From: Prochlorococcus sp. AG-402-G06
Lineage (GTDB): Bacteria; Cyanobacteriota; Cyanobacteriia; PCC-6307; Cyanobiaceae
DNA length: 53,732 nucleotides
Reading direction: 5' to 3'
NCBI GenBank assembly: GCA_003277985.1
Contig: QCHR01000008.1
Coordinates: 1 to 53,732, forward strand
A model generated the notes under the pieces. The model saw only the letters and a list, made by a program, of their open reading frames with translations, ran no database searches and was not told the origin of the DNA. Of this stretch, positions 26,062 through 34,080 are shown in pieces. Position 1 is the stretch's first letter. Each line of letters begins with the position of its first letter. Both the position numbers and the translations under genes were made by a program.

Positions 26062-26862
26062 ATGAAAAATAATTCTAGATATTGGATAGTTACAGATCTT
26101 GATGGAACATTAATGGACGAGAACTACGATATTTCGCCTGCTAAGAATACATTGAATATGTTGTCAAAAATGTCTATTCCTGTCATACCTTGTACAAGTA
26201 AAACAGCTTCTGAGGTTAGATATTTTAGAAATGAGAATGGATTATCAGATCCTTTCATTGTCGAGAATGGTGCGGCCATTTATGGGACTTATGAAAATAA
26301 TTCTTCCGAATGGGAATTGATCTTAGGCAAATGTTATGAGGAATTGAGAATTATCTTAATGAAGATATCTAAGGAGGTTAACTATAATTTAATTCCTTTG
26401 AATGATTTAAGTCAAGTTCAAATATTTGAACTTACTGGTTTATCTGGTAATGCTATTAACAGAGCGTTAGAGAGGCAGTGGAGTGTTCCATTCTTAAATC
26501 CTCCTGATGATATTTTTGAGAAAGTAAAGCTTATTTGTGAATCGTATAATGTTCATGTTTTTAAGGGAAACCGTATGAGTCATTTACTCTCTATTGAAAG
26601 TCATAAAGGTAAAGCAGTTAATGAATTAAAGGTTTATTTACAGAACCAGGATGTAAAGATCATTGCACTTGGTGATTCTCAAAATGATCTTCCTTTACTT
26701 GAATATGCCGATATATCTATTGTTATTCCTGGTAAAGATGGTCCAAATAAGTATTTAAAACCAGGTATTGATAAAGGTTCTTTTATATTAGCAAATGCGC
26801 CTCATGCAGAGGGATGGTCAAATAGTGTTGATCTTATTATTAATAACTTGAACGATTTATGA
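26062..26862 (+). CDS. gpgP: Glucosyl-3-phosphoglycerate phosphatase (HAD, MPGP family)
   Basis: 266 aa, ATG 4 bp after the phosphorylase gene. HAD motif I is VTDLDGTL, motif II is in PCTSKTASE, and motif IV is ALGDSQNDLPLL. The cap region and ENGAAIYG match mannosyl/glucosyl-3-phosphoglycerate phosphatases. It removes the phosphate from the GpgS product to give glucosylglycerate. Its stop overlaps the ATG of the glycerate kinase gene (ATGA), so the two are translationally coupled. Confidence 0.92.
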   Translation: MKNNSRYWIVTDLDGTLMDENYDISPAKNTLNMLSKMSIPVIPCTSKTASEVRYFRNENGLSDPFIVENGAAIYGTYENNSSEWELILGKCYEELRIILMKISKEVNYNLIPLNDLSQVQIFELTGLSGNAINRALERQWSVPFLNPPDDIFEKVKLICESYNVHVFKGNRMSHLLSIESHKGKAVNELKVYLQNQDVKIIALGDSQNDLPLLEYADISIVIPGKDGPNKYLKPGIDKGSFILANAPHAEGWSNSVDLIINNLNDL

Positions 26863-27869
26863 TAGATAAAGACATTGACTATGATTTTAATGATCTTTTC
26901 CCAAGTGATATAAGGGATGATTTCCTTTTTCCTATTGACTCTTATCGCTTATTCCTTGAGGGTTTGTCTATTAATCCTTCCCTATTTTTTTATAAATGGT
27001 CTAATCTTAAAACGCAATCCATTATTAATAAATATTGGAAACCAAATACTAAATCAGATTGGAAATGGTCATTAACATTTCCTATTTTTTCCGTTTTAGA
27101 AAATTATATTAATTCTCTTGATAACCCAATAATAATTGGCTTTTCAGGTCTTCCTGGTTCAGGAAAGTCTACTTTAGGTTTTTGGATTGATAGTGTTGCG
27201 ATAGAACTATCGTTAGATATAAAAGTTATATCTTTGGATGATTTTTATTTGCCTGGTCAAGAAATGGATATTGCCATGAAGGGTAATCCATGGAATGTAC
27301 CTAGAGGTTTCCCAGGTAGTCATTCTCTAGATTTATTGCATCAATCATTAGACACTTTTTTGAAAACAGGTATTTTAAGTAGTCCTACTTTTGATAAGTC
27401 TTTAAGAGATGGGAAAGGAGATAGATCAGGTTGGTGTGAATTGAAACCCAAAATTCTAATTTTAGAGGGATGGTTTGTTGGCTGCGATCCCGTTTCTGAT
27501 TTATTTGAAATTGATGATTTGGAAGAGGACAAATTTAAGTTGTCTTTGAGTCAGTCTGAAAAAGAATATCGTATTTTGATACAAGAATCACTATTAGAAT
27601 ATAGTAGAATTTGGAAAAAATTTCATAAAATTTGGCATCTTAAATCTTCTAATTTTGATAATACAATACTTTGGAAATCACAACAGGAAAATGAAATGAT
27701 TAAATTAAAAGGATCAGGTTTGAAAGGTAATAAATTATCTGATTTTATACGCATGATTCAAACCGCTATTCCCCAACAATCTCTATCATGTATTAATTCA
27801 GACACGATAGTAGAAATTAATCAAAATCGTCGAATTAAAAAACTCAAGACAAATAAATACAATTTTTAA
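26859..27869 (+). CDS. D-glycerate 3-kinase (plant/cyanobacterial GLYK type)
   Basis: 336 aa, ATG overlapping the gpgP stop. The P-loop IIGFSGLPGSGKST lies near residue 93, followed by the family blocks VISLDDFYLPGQEM and NPWNVPRGFPGSHSLDLL and by ILILEGWFVGC. This is the phosphoribulokinase-like GLYK family, which phosphorylates D-glycerate to 3-phosphoglycerate, the last step of photorespiration in plants and cyanobacteria. In this operon it also recovers glycerate released by the phosphorylase (inference). Two-thirds of the protein after the P-loop is more divergent and Asn/Lys-rich. Confidence 0.9.
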   Translation: MIDKDIDYDFNDLFPSDIRDDFLFPIDSYRLFLEGLSINPSLFFYKWSNLKTQSIINKYWKPNTKSDWKWSLTFPIFSVLENYINSLDNPIIIGFSGLPGSGKSTLGFWIDSVAIELSLDIKVISLDDFYLPGQEMDIAMKGNPWNVPRGFPGSHSLDLLHQSLDTFLKTGILSSPTFDKSLRDGKGDRSGWCELKPKILILEGWFVGCDPVSDLFEIDDLEEDKFKLSLSQSEKEYRILIQESLLEYSRIWKKFHKIWHLKSSNFDNTILWKSQQENEMIKLKGSGLKGNKLSDFIRMIQTAIPQQSLSCINSDTIVEINQNRRIKKLKTNKYNF

Positions 27870-27999
27870 TATAATTAAAGTTATTAAATAGTAAATTTTA
27901 TAAGTTTTATTTTTTGCTTATTTTATCTTTTGTTAAACTTTTATCTTTTACTGTATTTAGACTCTATTATTAAATATAAATCTTACACATGCCTATAAA

Positions 28000-28377
28000 A
28001 TGGCTTCATATGTCTATTTGATTCAAAACGGTGATTTATTCAATATTGGGTTCACTAATAACCTTGAAAGAACAAGAATTGAATTAAGACCTGGTCAGTT
28101 AGTAGCGTTTTTAATTACTGATAAACCTGAGCCACTTATTAAAAATCTTAGGAAAACATATGTTGACAACAGATTACCTGGTTCAGATTATTATCGACTT
28201 GCTAATTCACAGGTAAAAGAATGCAGGTCTCTTCTAGAAACAGATGGATCAAACAATTATTTTCAACCTTTTCTAAAAGGACCTAGTTTATTTATATTTT
28301 TTATTCTTTCTTGGTTTACACTAACCTATATCATTATAGAATTTGCCGTAGATCCTGTTCTTAGTAGGTTTAGCTAA
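28000..28377 (+). CDS. GIY-YIG-like domain protein with C-terminal membrane helix
   Basis: 125 aa, ATG start. The N-terminus SYVYLIQNGDLFNIGFTNNL followed by LERTR has the YVY and NIG elements of the GIY-YIG fold, close to the T5orf172/MUG113 branch, and the later LPGSDYYRL matches the GEWF-like strand. The usual catalytic Glu is not certain. A hydrophobic helix (SLFIFFILSWFTLTYIIIEF, about residues 96-115) lies at the C-terminus, unusual for a nuclease. It may be a degenerate, membrane-tethered member. No operon partner. Confidence 0.65.
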   Translation: MASYVYLIQNGDLFNIGFTNNLERTRIELRPGQLVAFLITDKPEPLIKNLRKTYVDNRLPGSDYYRLANSQVKECRSLLETDGSNNYFQPFLKGPSLFIFFILSWFTLTYIIIEFAVDPVLSRFS

Positions 28378-28481
28378 TACATATTTCTTTTGTTTAATAG
28401 ATTAATGATTTATAAAGATTTTTGATTACAAAAAAACTATTTTTTTGTTAGATTATGTCTATATAATTGGAATAAAGCAAA

Positions 28482-28616
28482 TTGAATTTATCTGATTTTT
28501 TAATTTTTGTAGCAGTACCTTTTGTTATCTCTGCCGTTTTTTTTGGTACAAAGAATGGATATTACAATAGCGATGATTATGAAGGAGATGGATGCGCTCA
28601 TGATGTACAGAGATAG
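28482..28616 (+). CDS. Small membrane protein (44 aa), TTG start
   Basis: TTG at 28482, TAG at 28614-28616. One hydrophobic helix (FLIFVAVPFVISAVFFG) is followed by a polar tail with aromatic and acidic residues (NGYYNSDDYEGDGCAHDV). The composition is protein-like and the tail is distinctive. No family is recognised; function unknown. Confidence 0.52.
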   Translation: MNLSDFLIFVAVPFVISAVFFGTKNGYYNSDDYEGDGCAHDVQR

Positions 28617-28658
28617 TGATTTTCCGATCCAATCTTTAGCTAAACTTTGGAGTTACTT

Positions 28659-28940
28659 TTAATTACTTGAATTTTTGATGCATGTCCATTTGCTATCAAA
28701 TTGCCAGACGGGTTTGTAGATTTCATTTTCAATTTTTTTTCCAGCTTCCATACACATCCTTTCTGTCCCAATTGGCATAGCAAATAATGATGGACTCGTG
28801 ATACCACTTACTTGTGGTTTCCCTCCAGGGCCTTGTCTATAGCTACCTATTACTAACCAGTAATCTGCTTTAGCCTTTCCTTGTAAACAAGAGAATGATG
28901 TTAGAACAACAATTAATGAGAATATAATTTTTTTACCCAT
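28659..28940 (-). CDS. Small exported protein (93 aa)
   Basis: ATG start. A signal peptide is clear: KKIIFSLIVVLTSFSCLQG, with likely cleavage after AKA near residue 25 (a lipobox-like SC is also there). The mature part (DYWLVIGSYRQGPGGKPQ, then KKIENEIYKPVWQFDSKW) resembles other short exported proteins of marine picocyanobacteria, with two cysteines that could pair. Function unknown. It is divergent from uppP. Confidence 0.65.
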   Translation of the reverse strand: MGKKIIFSLIVVLTSFSCLQGKAKADYWLVIGSYRQGPGGKPQVSGITSPSLFAMPIGTERMCMEAGKKIENEIYKPVWQFDSKWTCIKNSSN

Positions 28941-29020
28941 GATTTATTTTTGTATTAATCTCTATACTAATTGAAATTTCAAGAAAATTATCGTGATTGT
29001 GTTTTTATTATTTTCAGAAT

Positions 29021-29860
29021 ATGCCTGAAGAAATTAGTCCTTATGTATTTATTTACTTTAAATCATTTTTCTTAGGCATTATTCAAGGTTTTACAGAGTT
29101 TTTCCCAATTAGTAGTACAGCTCATGTAAAAGTTGTTCCTTATCTTTTGGGATGGAATGATCCTGGTGCCTCATTTTCTGCTTCTATACAATTAGGAAGT
29201 GCAATTGCCATTATCTATTATTTTCGAGATCAAATTAATACAATTATTTATTCTTTTTGTGCTATTTTTAATCACAGAAAAGTTTTCAAAGACGATAATA
29301 CAAGACTCTCTACTTTTATCTTTATAGCCAGTATGCCAATATGTATTCTTGGCTTTATTATTAAATTATATTGGCCAAATTATTCCGATTCGAACTTCAG
29401 AGGGTTGTTTTTCATAGCTGTTACATCCATTCTTATGGCACTATTGCTAGCTTTTTCAGAAATTTACGGTAAAAGAAATAAGCTATTTAATGATATTAAT
29501 TTAAAAGATGTTATTTTGTTAGGCATTGCTCAATCTCTAGCTATATTCCCTGGTGTTTCAAGATCTGGTATAACTTTGACCTCAGCTTTGTTTTCGGGTA
29601 TTGAAAGAATAACTGCCGCTAGACTTTCTTTCCTAGTTGGTATCCCCGCTATTTCTATTTCAGGACTTGTTGAATTGTTTACTTTATTCAAAACATTATC
29701 TTCAATAGATATTATACCTATAATTATTGGCATTATATCATCCTTCTTTTCTTCATTAGTTGCTATTGACTTTTTTCTTAGGTTCCTAGCTAAAAATAAT
29801 ACTTTTGTTTTTGTGTATTATCGTTTGGCTTTTGGGATCTTTATTTTTTCAACTTTATAA
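29021..29860 (+). CDS. uppP: Undecaprenyl-diphosphatase (BacA type)
   Basis: 279 aa from the ATG at 29021 (MPEEISPYV); an upstream in-frame TTG is weaker. Family motifs are IIQGFTEFFPISSTAHVKV near residues 20-40 and FPGVSRSGITLTSALFSGI in the second half, with about eight membrane helices. It removes a phosphate from undecaprenyl diphosphate to recycle the lipid carrier for peptidoglycan and polysaccharide synthesis. Length is normal. Confidence 0.95.
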   Translation: MPEEISPYVFIYFKSFFLGIIQGFTEFFPISSTAHVKVVPYLLGWNDPGASFSASIQLGSAIAIIYYFRDQINTIIYSFCAIFNHRKVFKDDNTRLSTFIFIASMPICILGFIIKLYWPNYSDSNFRGLFFIAVTSILMALLLAFSEIYGKRNKLFNDINLKDVILLGIAQSLAIFPGVSRSGITLTSALFSGIERITAARLSFLVGIPAISISGLVELFTLFKTLSSIDIIPIIIGIISSFFSSLVAIDFFLRFLAKNNTFVFVYYRLAFGIFIFSTL

Positions 29861-29918
29861 ATATTTTTTTTCTATATTCTTTGCCTTATTATTGATTTAT
29901 TATATTTATTTGTTTTTG

Positions 29919-30077
29919 ATGAAACTTTTAGCTGACTTATTTATTGTTTCTTTTGGAGAGATTGATATATCACCATTACTTTTTGCGTTAATTATTTTTT
30001 TAACTCTCTTCGTTTTTTTAGCAGTTCTGATTAGTACAACGAAATTAATTCAATCTTTAGTTAAAGACTCTGATTAG
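29919..30077 (+). CDS. Small membrane protein downstream of uppP (52 aa)
   Basis: The frame opens from 29805 inside uppP, but the ATG at 29919 avoids the 55-bp overlap and gives MKLLADLFIVSFGEIDISPL followed by a strong helix (LFALIIFLTLFVFLAVLIS) and a charged end. It lies 58 bp after uppP in the same direction and may share its transcript. Similar short Prochlorococcus membrane proteins are common; function unknown. Confidence 0.55.
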   Translation: MKLLADLFIVSFGEIDISPLLFALIIFLTLFVFLAVLISTTKLIQSLVKDSD

Positions 30078-30094
30078 GAATACAGTTACTGTTA

Positions 30095-30168
30095 TCGGAA
30101 CGGCGGGATTTGAACCCACGACCCCCACTACCCCAAAGTGGTGCGCTACCAAGCTGCGCTACGTCCCG
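30095..30168 (-). tRNA. tRNA-Pro (GGG anticodon)
   Basis: 74 bp on the minus strand, starting CGGGACG and ending CGTTCCG-A. The anticodon arm is CCACT-TTGGGGT-AGTGG, giving anticodon GGG, and the T arm is GTGGG-TTCAAAT-CCCGC-like. The acceptor stem pairs through, with one G-U pair. The 3' CCA is not encoded. It stands alone between two small-protein genes. Confidence 0.93.
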
Positions 30169-30202
30169 TTTTTTCAACTTATCATATTCTCTTGTGGATA
30201 TT

Positions 30203-30535
30203 CTAAATTTTTGATGATTTCAATTTAATTATTTTCTTTGACTTTCTATTTATTCTTCGAATAAGTGAATTCCTGTTTTCATTAGAATATCCATGAATAG
30301 AAAGTCTTTTAGCCGTTAATCTTAAATCGTAGATATTCATCTTTGAAAGTTTTAATTCAGTGTCATTTTCCCAGGCATCTCCCTCCTTTGGCAAAATATC
30401 TTTATGTTGCGATACTTCGATTGAATAGATTAATTCAGCAAAGTATTCTGGAATAATTACAATTAAAATTGCAAGAATATTGTATAAGTTTATCCGAGCC
30501 CTTTCTAAACTTTTTTCAAAATTTTTATTTCTCAT
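30203..30535 (-). CDS. Membrane-anchored protein with Rho-N/SAP-like C-terminal domain
   Basis: 110 aa, ATG start. A hydrophobic segment (NILAILIVIIPEYFAELIY, about residues 18-36) is followed by a soluble part. The end, LSKMNIYDLRLTAKRLSIHG then YSNENRNSLIRRI, matches the helix-extended-loop-helix of Rho N-terminal/SAP-like domains, which bind nucleic acid. The basic tail (KSKKIIKLKSS) agrees. A membrane-tethered nucleic-acid-binding role is inferred. It lies downstream of the msrA group on the same strand. Confidence 0.62.
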   Translation of the reverse strand: MRNKNFEKSLERARINLYNILAILIVIIPEYFAELIYSIEVSQHKDILPKEGDAWENDTELKLSKMNIYDLRLTAKRLSIHGYSNENRNSLIRRINRKSKKIIKLKSSKI

Positions 30536-30575
30536 TTTTTTCGGAATTCATAATCCAAGGTAAGATTTATTTTTT

Positions 30576-30740
30576 TCAGCTTGTATAATCATATTCAGTA
30601 TTTAAAGAACTATCCATCCATTGTATTGTTTTTTCTTGTTCAATTTTCGTTGATTTAAAGCTAAATACTAAAAAAAACACTAACAATAATGTAGCAAATA
30701 TAATTAGCAAAACAGTTCTATCTGGTAATTGATCATTCAT
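30576..30740 (-). CDS. Small membrane protein coupled to msrA (54 aa)
   Basis: ATG at 30740, two bases after the msrA stop; TGA at 30576-30578. One helix (TVLLIIFATLLLVFFLVFSF) is followed by a hydrophilic tail (KSTKIEQEKTIQWMDSSL, ending DYTS). The tight spacing makes a shared transcript with msrA likely. Function unknown. Confidence 0.55.
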   Translation of the reverse strand: MNDQLPDRTVLLIIFATLLLVFFLVFSFKSTKIEQEKTIQWMDSSLNTEYDYTS

Positions 30741-30742
30741 TA

Positions 30743-31489
30743 TTAATTTGATTCAATTGGTGTATTTTCCCCTCTAAGAATACAATGACTTATATCCCAA
30801 TTATAGTATGACCAAATTTTTTCATTTAGTTTAAAGTTTGCCCCACTAAAATCTTTCAATTTTACCTTAGTTGGCATCGCAGAGCAATATGGTCTGCTGC
30901 CAGGCTTTGCTAAGTATTGTTGATGATAGTCCTCTGCAAAATAGAATTTAATATCATTCACAATCTCTGTAGTAATTGTTCCATAACCATTATTTTTTAG
31001 TTCTTTTTGATAGCTATTTTTGCTTTCTATTGCTTTATTTAGTTGATCTTTGCTTGTCGTATAAATTGCTGATCTATATTGGCTTCCACTATCGTTCCCC
31101 TGGCGATTGCCTTGTGTTGGGTCATGGCATTCCCAAAATAACTTTAGTAAGTCGCTTAGATCAATTTCATTATTATTCCAAACGACTCGTACGACTTCGG
31201 TATGACCTGTTAGGCCAGAACATACCTCCCTATAGCTTGGGCTTTTCTTCTCGCCACCGGCATATCCTACGGCAGTTGTGATTACGCCTGGAAGTCTCCA
31301 GAAGCCTTTCTCTGCCCCCCAAAAACACCCACATCCAAAAAGTATTTCTTGCTCATTATCTTTTAGTTTTGCTGTTAGATCATTCTTTAATATTGTATGC
31401 AGCACTGTCTTGTTTGGCTTTTCTGAACTTTTATCAATATATAGCTTATCAATTATTAGTGTTAAATATTCAATTAGCTTTTTAAGCAT
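30743..31489 (-). CDS. msrA: Peptide methionine sulfoxide reductase A
   Basis: 248 aa, ATG start. The active-site motif is FGCGCFWGAEKGFW, with GYAGG and the substrate-binding block YREVCSGLTGHTEVV and FWECHDPTQGNRQGND after it. It reduces methionine-S-sulfoxide in oxidised proteins, using thioredoxin. The N-terminal 45 residues are an extension relative to short MsrA forms. It starts 4 bp after the 81-aa membrane protein gene (31494) and is followed by a small membrane protein gene. Confidence 0.95.
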   Translation of the reverse strand: MLKKLIEYLTLIIDKLYIDKSSEKPNKTVLHTILKNDLTAKLKDNEQEILFGCGCFWGAEKGFWRLPGVITTAVGYAGGEKKSPSYREVCSGLTGHTEVVRVVWNNNEIDLSDLLKLFWECHDPTQGNRQGNDSGSQYRSAIYTTSKDQLNKAIESKNSYQKELKNNGYGTITTEIVNDIKFYFAEDYHQQYLAKPGSRPYCSAMPTKVKLKDFSGANFKLNEKIWSYYNWDISHCILRGENTPIESN

Positions 31490-31493
31490 AACT

Positions 31494-31739
31494 TTAATTT
31501 ATAGTTTCTATTTTTATATGATTTATTAGTGTAGTAACAAATGCAAATAATAAAAAAGGGAGACTTAACACAAGGATTAAACCCACACCTAAAAGTGCAA
31601 AAATTGGTCTTGACGAGCCCATTAGTGCAAGCCCTGCAGCAAGACTTACAAAAATTACACCCATCCATGCAAGGATTTGAATGTATATATCACCAAATGC
31701 AAGGTCGCAAATAAGTTTATATTTTGTTAGTGCGCTCAT
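31494..31739 (-). CDS. Small two-helix membrane protein (81 aa)
   Basis: ATG start. Two hydrophobic helices (ILAWMGVIFVSLAAGLALMG and PIFALLGVGLILVLSLPFLL), with SSRP as the turn between them. It ends 4 bp before the msrA start, so the two genes are probably cotranscribed. I do not recognise the family; the pattern of short two-helix proteins next to stress genes occurs elsewhere in cyanobacteria, but no role can be assigned. Confidence 0.6.
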   Translation of the reverse strand: MSALTKYKLICDLAFGDIYIQILAWMGVIFVSLAAGLALMGSSRPIFALLGVGLILVLSLPFLLFAFVTTLINHIKIETIN

Positions 31740-31829
31740 GATTTCATGATTATCTCAATGAACATAATTGTTTTTCTAGCTTATATCTTATTTAGATCGA
31801 ATTGATTAAAAAACTTTAATAAGTAATGA

Positions 31830-33581
31830 TTAATCATCTGATTGAATTTGCTCTTTAGCTTTTTCTCTCTCCCACATGCTTTTATACAAACCTTCTTTAT
31901 TAATTAAGAATTGATGAGTTCCTTCTTGTACAATTTTTCCATCATTCATTACTAATATGCGATCACACGCAGCCGCCGCTGAAAGTTGATGACTAATCAT
32001 TAATACCGTCTTACTATATTGATTTTTTATTGTTTGAAGTATTGCCGAAGCAGTCTTATTGTCCACACTTGCTAAGGCATCATCAAGAACAATTATTTTT
32101 GAATCCACTAATAACGCTCGACTTAAAGCTGTTCTTTGTCTTTGTCCGCCGCTTAGAGTTATCCCCCTTTCACCGACAAGTGTTTTAAGTCCATCTGGAA
32201 AACCTTTTATGTCATCTGTCATCCGCGCTTCATAGGCTGATTCCTGGACTTTCTCTGTTGAAGCAGCTGGGTCCCCGTATTTAATATTTTCTGAAAGTGT
32301 TTCTGTAAAAAGATATCCCTCTTGAGGGACTAGAGCGATATTACTTCTTAACTGTTTTAGCTTTAAGTCCATTACATCGTTATCGTCCAAAAACAATGTG
32401 CCATCATCTATTTTTATCATTCTTCCTAGAGCTCTTGCTAATGTTGTTTTACCGCAACCTACTGGTCCTACTAAGGCAACTATTTCTCCAGGTTTTATTT
32501 TAAAAGAAATTTTATCAAGTATTTTCCTGGGAGAATCTTCATACTTTATTGAAAGATTTCTTGCTTCTAATTTTCCTGAAATAGGTTTAGTTATATTTAT
32601 AGTCTTATCTTTATCCTTGATAGTTGGTTCATTATTTAGTAGCTCTTCTACTCTTTCTAAACTTACTTGGCCTAGTTGAAAGGTATTAAGCGTAAAACCT
32701 AGTAAGGCTGTTGGAAAAACAAGTCTTTCTACATAAAGAATTAAAGCTACTAAGCCTCCAACAGTAAGACTTCCATTGATTAGTTGGCCACTTCCAATTC
32801 CAATAAGAAGAAGCAAAGATATTGATGATAGACCTTGAAGTAGTGGAAATAAAGTACTTGCTGTTCTTGCAAGGTTAATTGCAGCGTCTCTATATCTAAT
32901 ATTTAATTTCTTGAATGCTTCTTGTTCAGCCTTTTCTTGACCATAAATTTTAATGGCGCTGATGCCAGATAAATCTTCTTGTATTAATTCACTTAATTCT
33001 GATAATGCTTGTTGTTGACGCTTTCTCTGTTTAACCATTCTTCCACCAAACAATCCAACGGTCCCAAGTAAAACGGGATAGACGGATATTGCAAAAAAGG
33101 TTAAAAGAGGATCGATTGACAGCATTGCTGGCAATGTGAATGTGTATGCCAATAGTGTGTTTGTAAGGCTAAGAACCGTAAAACCAAGCAATCTTCGAAT
33201 GTTTTCTAAATCGCTGGTGGCTCTTGTTATGACTTCTCCAGTACCTATTGTTTGGACCCATCCAGGGTCCTGTTCCAACATACGATCAAATAATTTTTGT
33301 CTTAATGAAACTTCTACTTGTCTACCAACTCCAAATACCAGTTGCCGGGATATCAACCTTACCCCTCCCATTATTGTTGCTAAGAGTATTAACCATGTCG
33401 ACTTATTCAAGACATATGAAAATGTAAATCCTTCTTTTAGATCATCAACGATATTTCTAACTTCCATTGGAATAGCAACACTTAGGATATTTACAAAAAT
33501 CAGACAGAAAGCACCTATTATCAGATCTCTCTTATGGGGTCTCAAATAGTTTTTTATTAGATCTAGTCTTAATGCAGCCAT
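31830..33581 (-). CDS. ABC exporter, fused permease and ATPase
   Basis: 583 aa, ATG start. An N-terminal six-helix ABC transporter domain (residues 1-310) is fused to a nucleotide-binding domain with Walker A GPVGCGKTT, signature LSGGQRQR and Walker B IIVLDDALASVD. This is the MsbA/LmrA-like half-transporter layout, working as a homodimer or with a partner. The Q-loop sequence ALVPQEGYLFTETLSENI is normal. Lipid or drug export is plausible. No partner gene is adjacent. Confidence 0.92.
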   Translation of the reverse strand: MAALRLDLIKNYLRPHKRDLIIGAFCLIFVNILSVAIPMEVRNIVDDLKEGFTFSYVLNKSTWLILLATIMGGVRLISRQLVFGVGRQVEVSLRQKLFDRMLEQDPGWVQTIGTGEVITRATSDLENIRRLLGFTVLSLTNTLLAYTFTLPAMLSIDPLLTFFAISVYPVLLGTVGLFGGRMVKQRKRQQQALSELSELIQEDLSGISAIKIYGQEKAEQEAFKKLNIRYRDAAINLARTASTLFPLLQGLSSISLLLLIGIGSGQLINGSLTVGGLVALILYVERLVFPTALLGFTLNTFQLGQVSLERVEELLNNEPTIKDKDKTINITKPISGKLEARNLSIKYEDSPRKILDKISFKIKPGEIVALVGPVGCGKTTLARALGRMIKIDDGTLFLDDNDVMDLKLKQLRSNIALVPQEGYLFTETLSENIKYGDPAASTEKVQESAYEARMTDDIKGFPDGLKTLVGERGITLSGGQRQRTALSRALLVDSKIIVLDDALASVDNKTASAILQTIKNQYSKTVLMISHQLSAAAACDRILVMNDGKIVQEGTHQFLINKEGLYKSMWEREKAKEQIQSDD

Positions 33582-33655
33582 TCTTTTATTAATATGCCCT
33601 TTAACCTAGTTAATATAAGCCCATGGACGTGAGCAAAATTCAATTTAACTAATTT

Positions 33656-33967
33656 ATGAACGAAGCTCAAAATCATCCGCTCTATTCAACAGACCGTGAG
33701 AATCTTGATCGTTTATGTGCGATAGATTCTCCAACTTCTAATAATTTTGTTGAATTAGCTAGATTAATAATTCGATATCAAGATTTCAGAGGTGCGGAAG
33801 ATCTTAATTCTGACATGGAAAAATTATTAAAAAAATGGAGCATTAATCGAGACAAATTAGAGGCAATAACAAGAAAACTTTGGTCAGAGGGATTTCGTCC
33901 TACAAGTCATTCAAGTCCTGATAACGTTGGTTCTGGATTTGATACCTCAGATTCTTCCCAAGCTTAA
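33656..33967 (+). CDS. DUF3288 family protein
   Basis: 103 aa, ATG start. The block HPLYSTDRENLDRLCA followed by FVELARLIIRYQDFRGAEDL and LLKKWSINRDKLEAITRK matches DUF3288, a cyanobacterial family of unknown function. Soluble, helical. It is followed by an intrinsic terminator-like hairpin at 34043-34073. Confidence 0.8.
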   Translation: MNEAQNHPLYSTDRENLDRLCAIDSPTSNNFVELARLIIRYQDFRGAEDLNSDMEKLLKKWSINRDKLEAITRKLWSEGFRPTSHSSPDNVGSGFDTSDSSQA

Positions 33968-34042
33968 TGTTAGGAAATTATTTTTTTATTTAAACTACTT
34001 CTAGAGTTGATATATTAATGATTAAGTTTTTAAAAATATTCT

Positions 34043-34073
34043 GCCTGAAAGGCATTGCTTTCAAGCTTTTTTC
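34043..34073 (+). terminator. Intrinsic terminator after the DUF3288 gene
   Basis: GCCTGAAAG and CTTTCAAGC form a 9-bp stem with one mismatch, around loop GCATTG, followed by six T. It lies just before the trpD start at 34081 and should separate the two transcripts. Confidence 0.6.
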
Positions 34074-34080
34074 TGAATAA

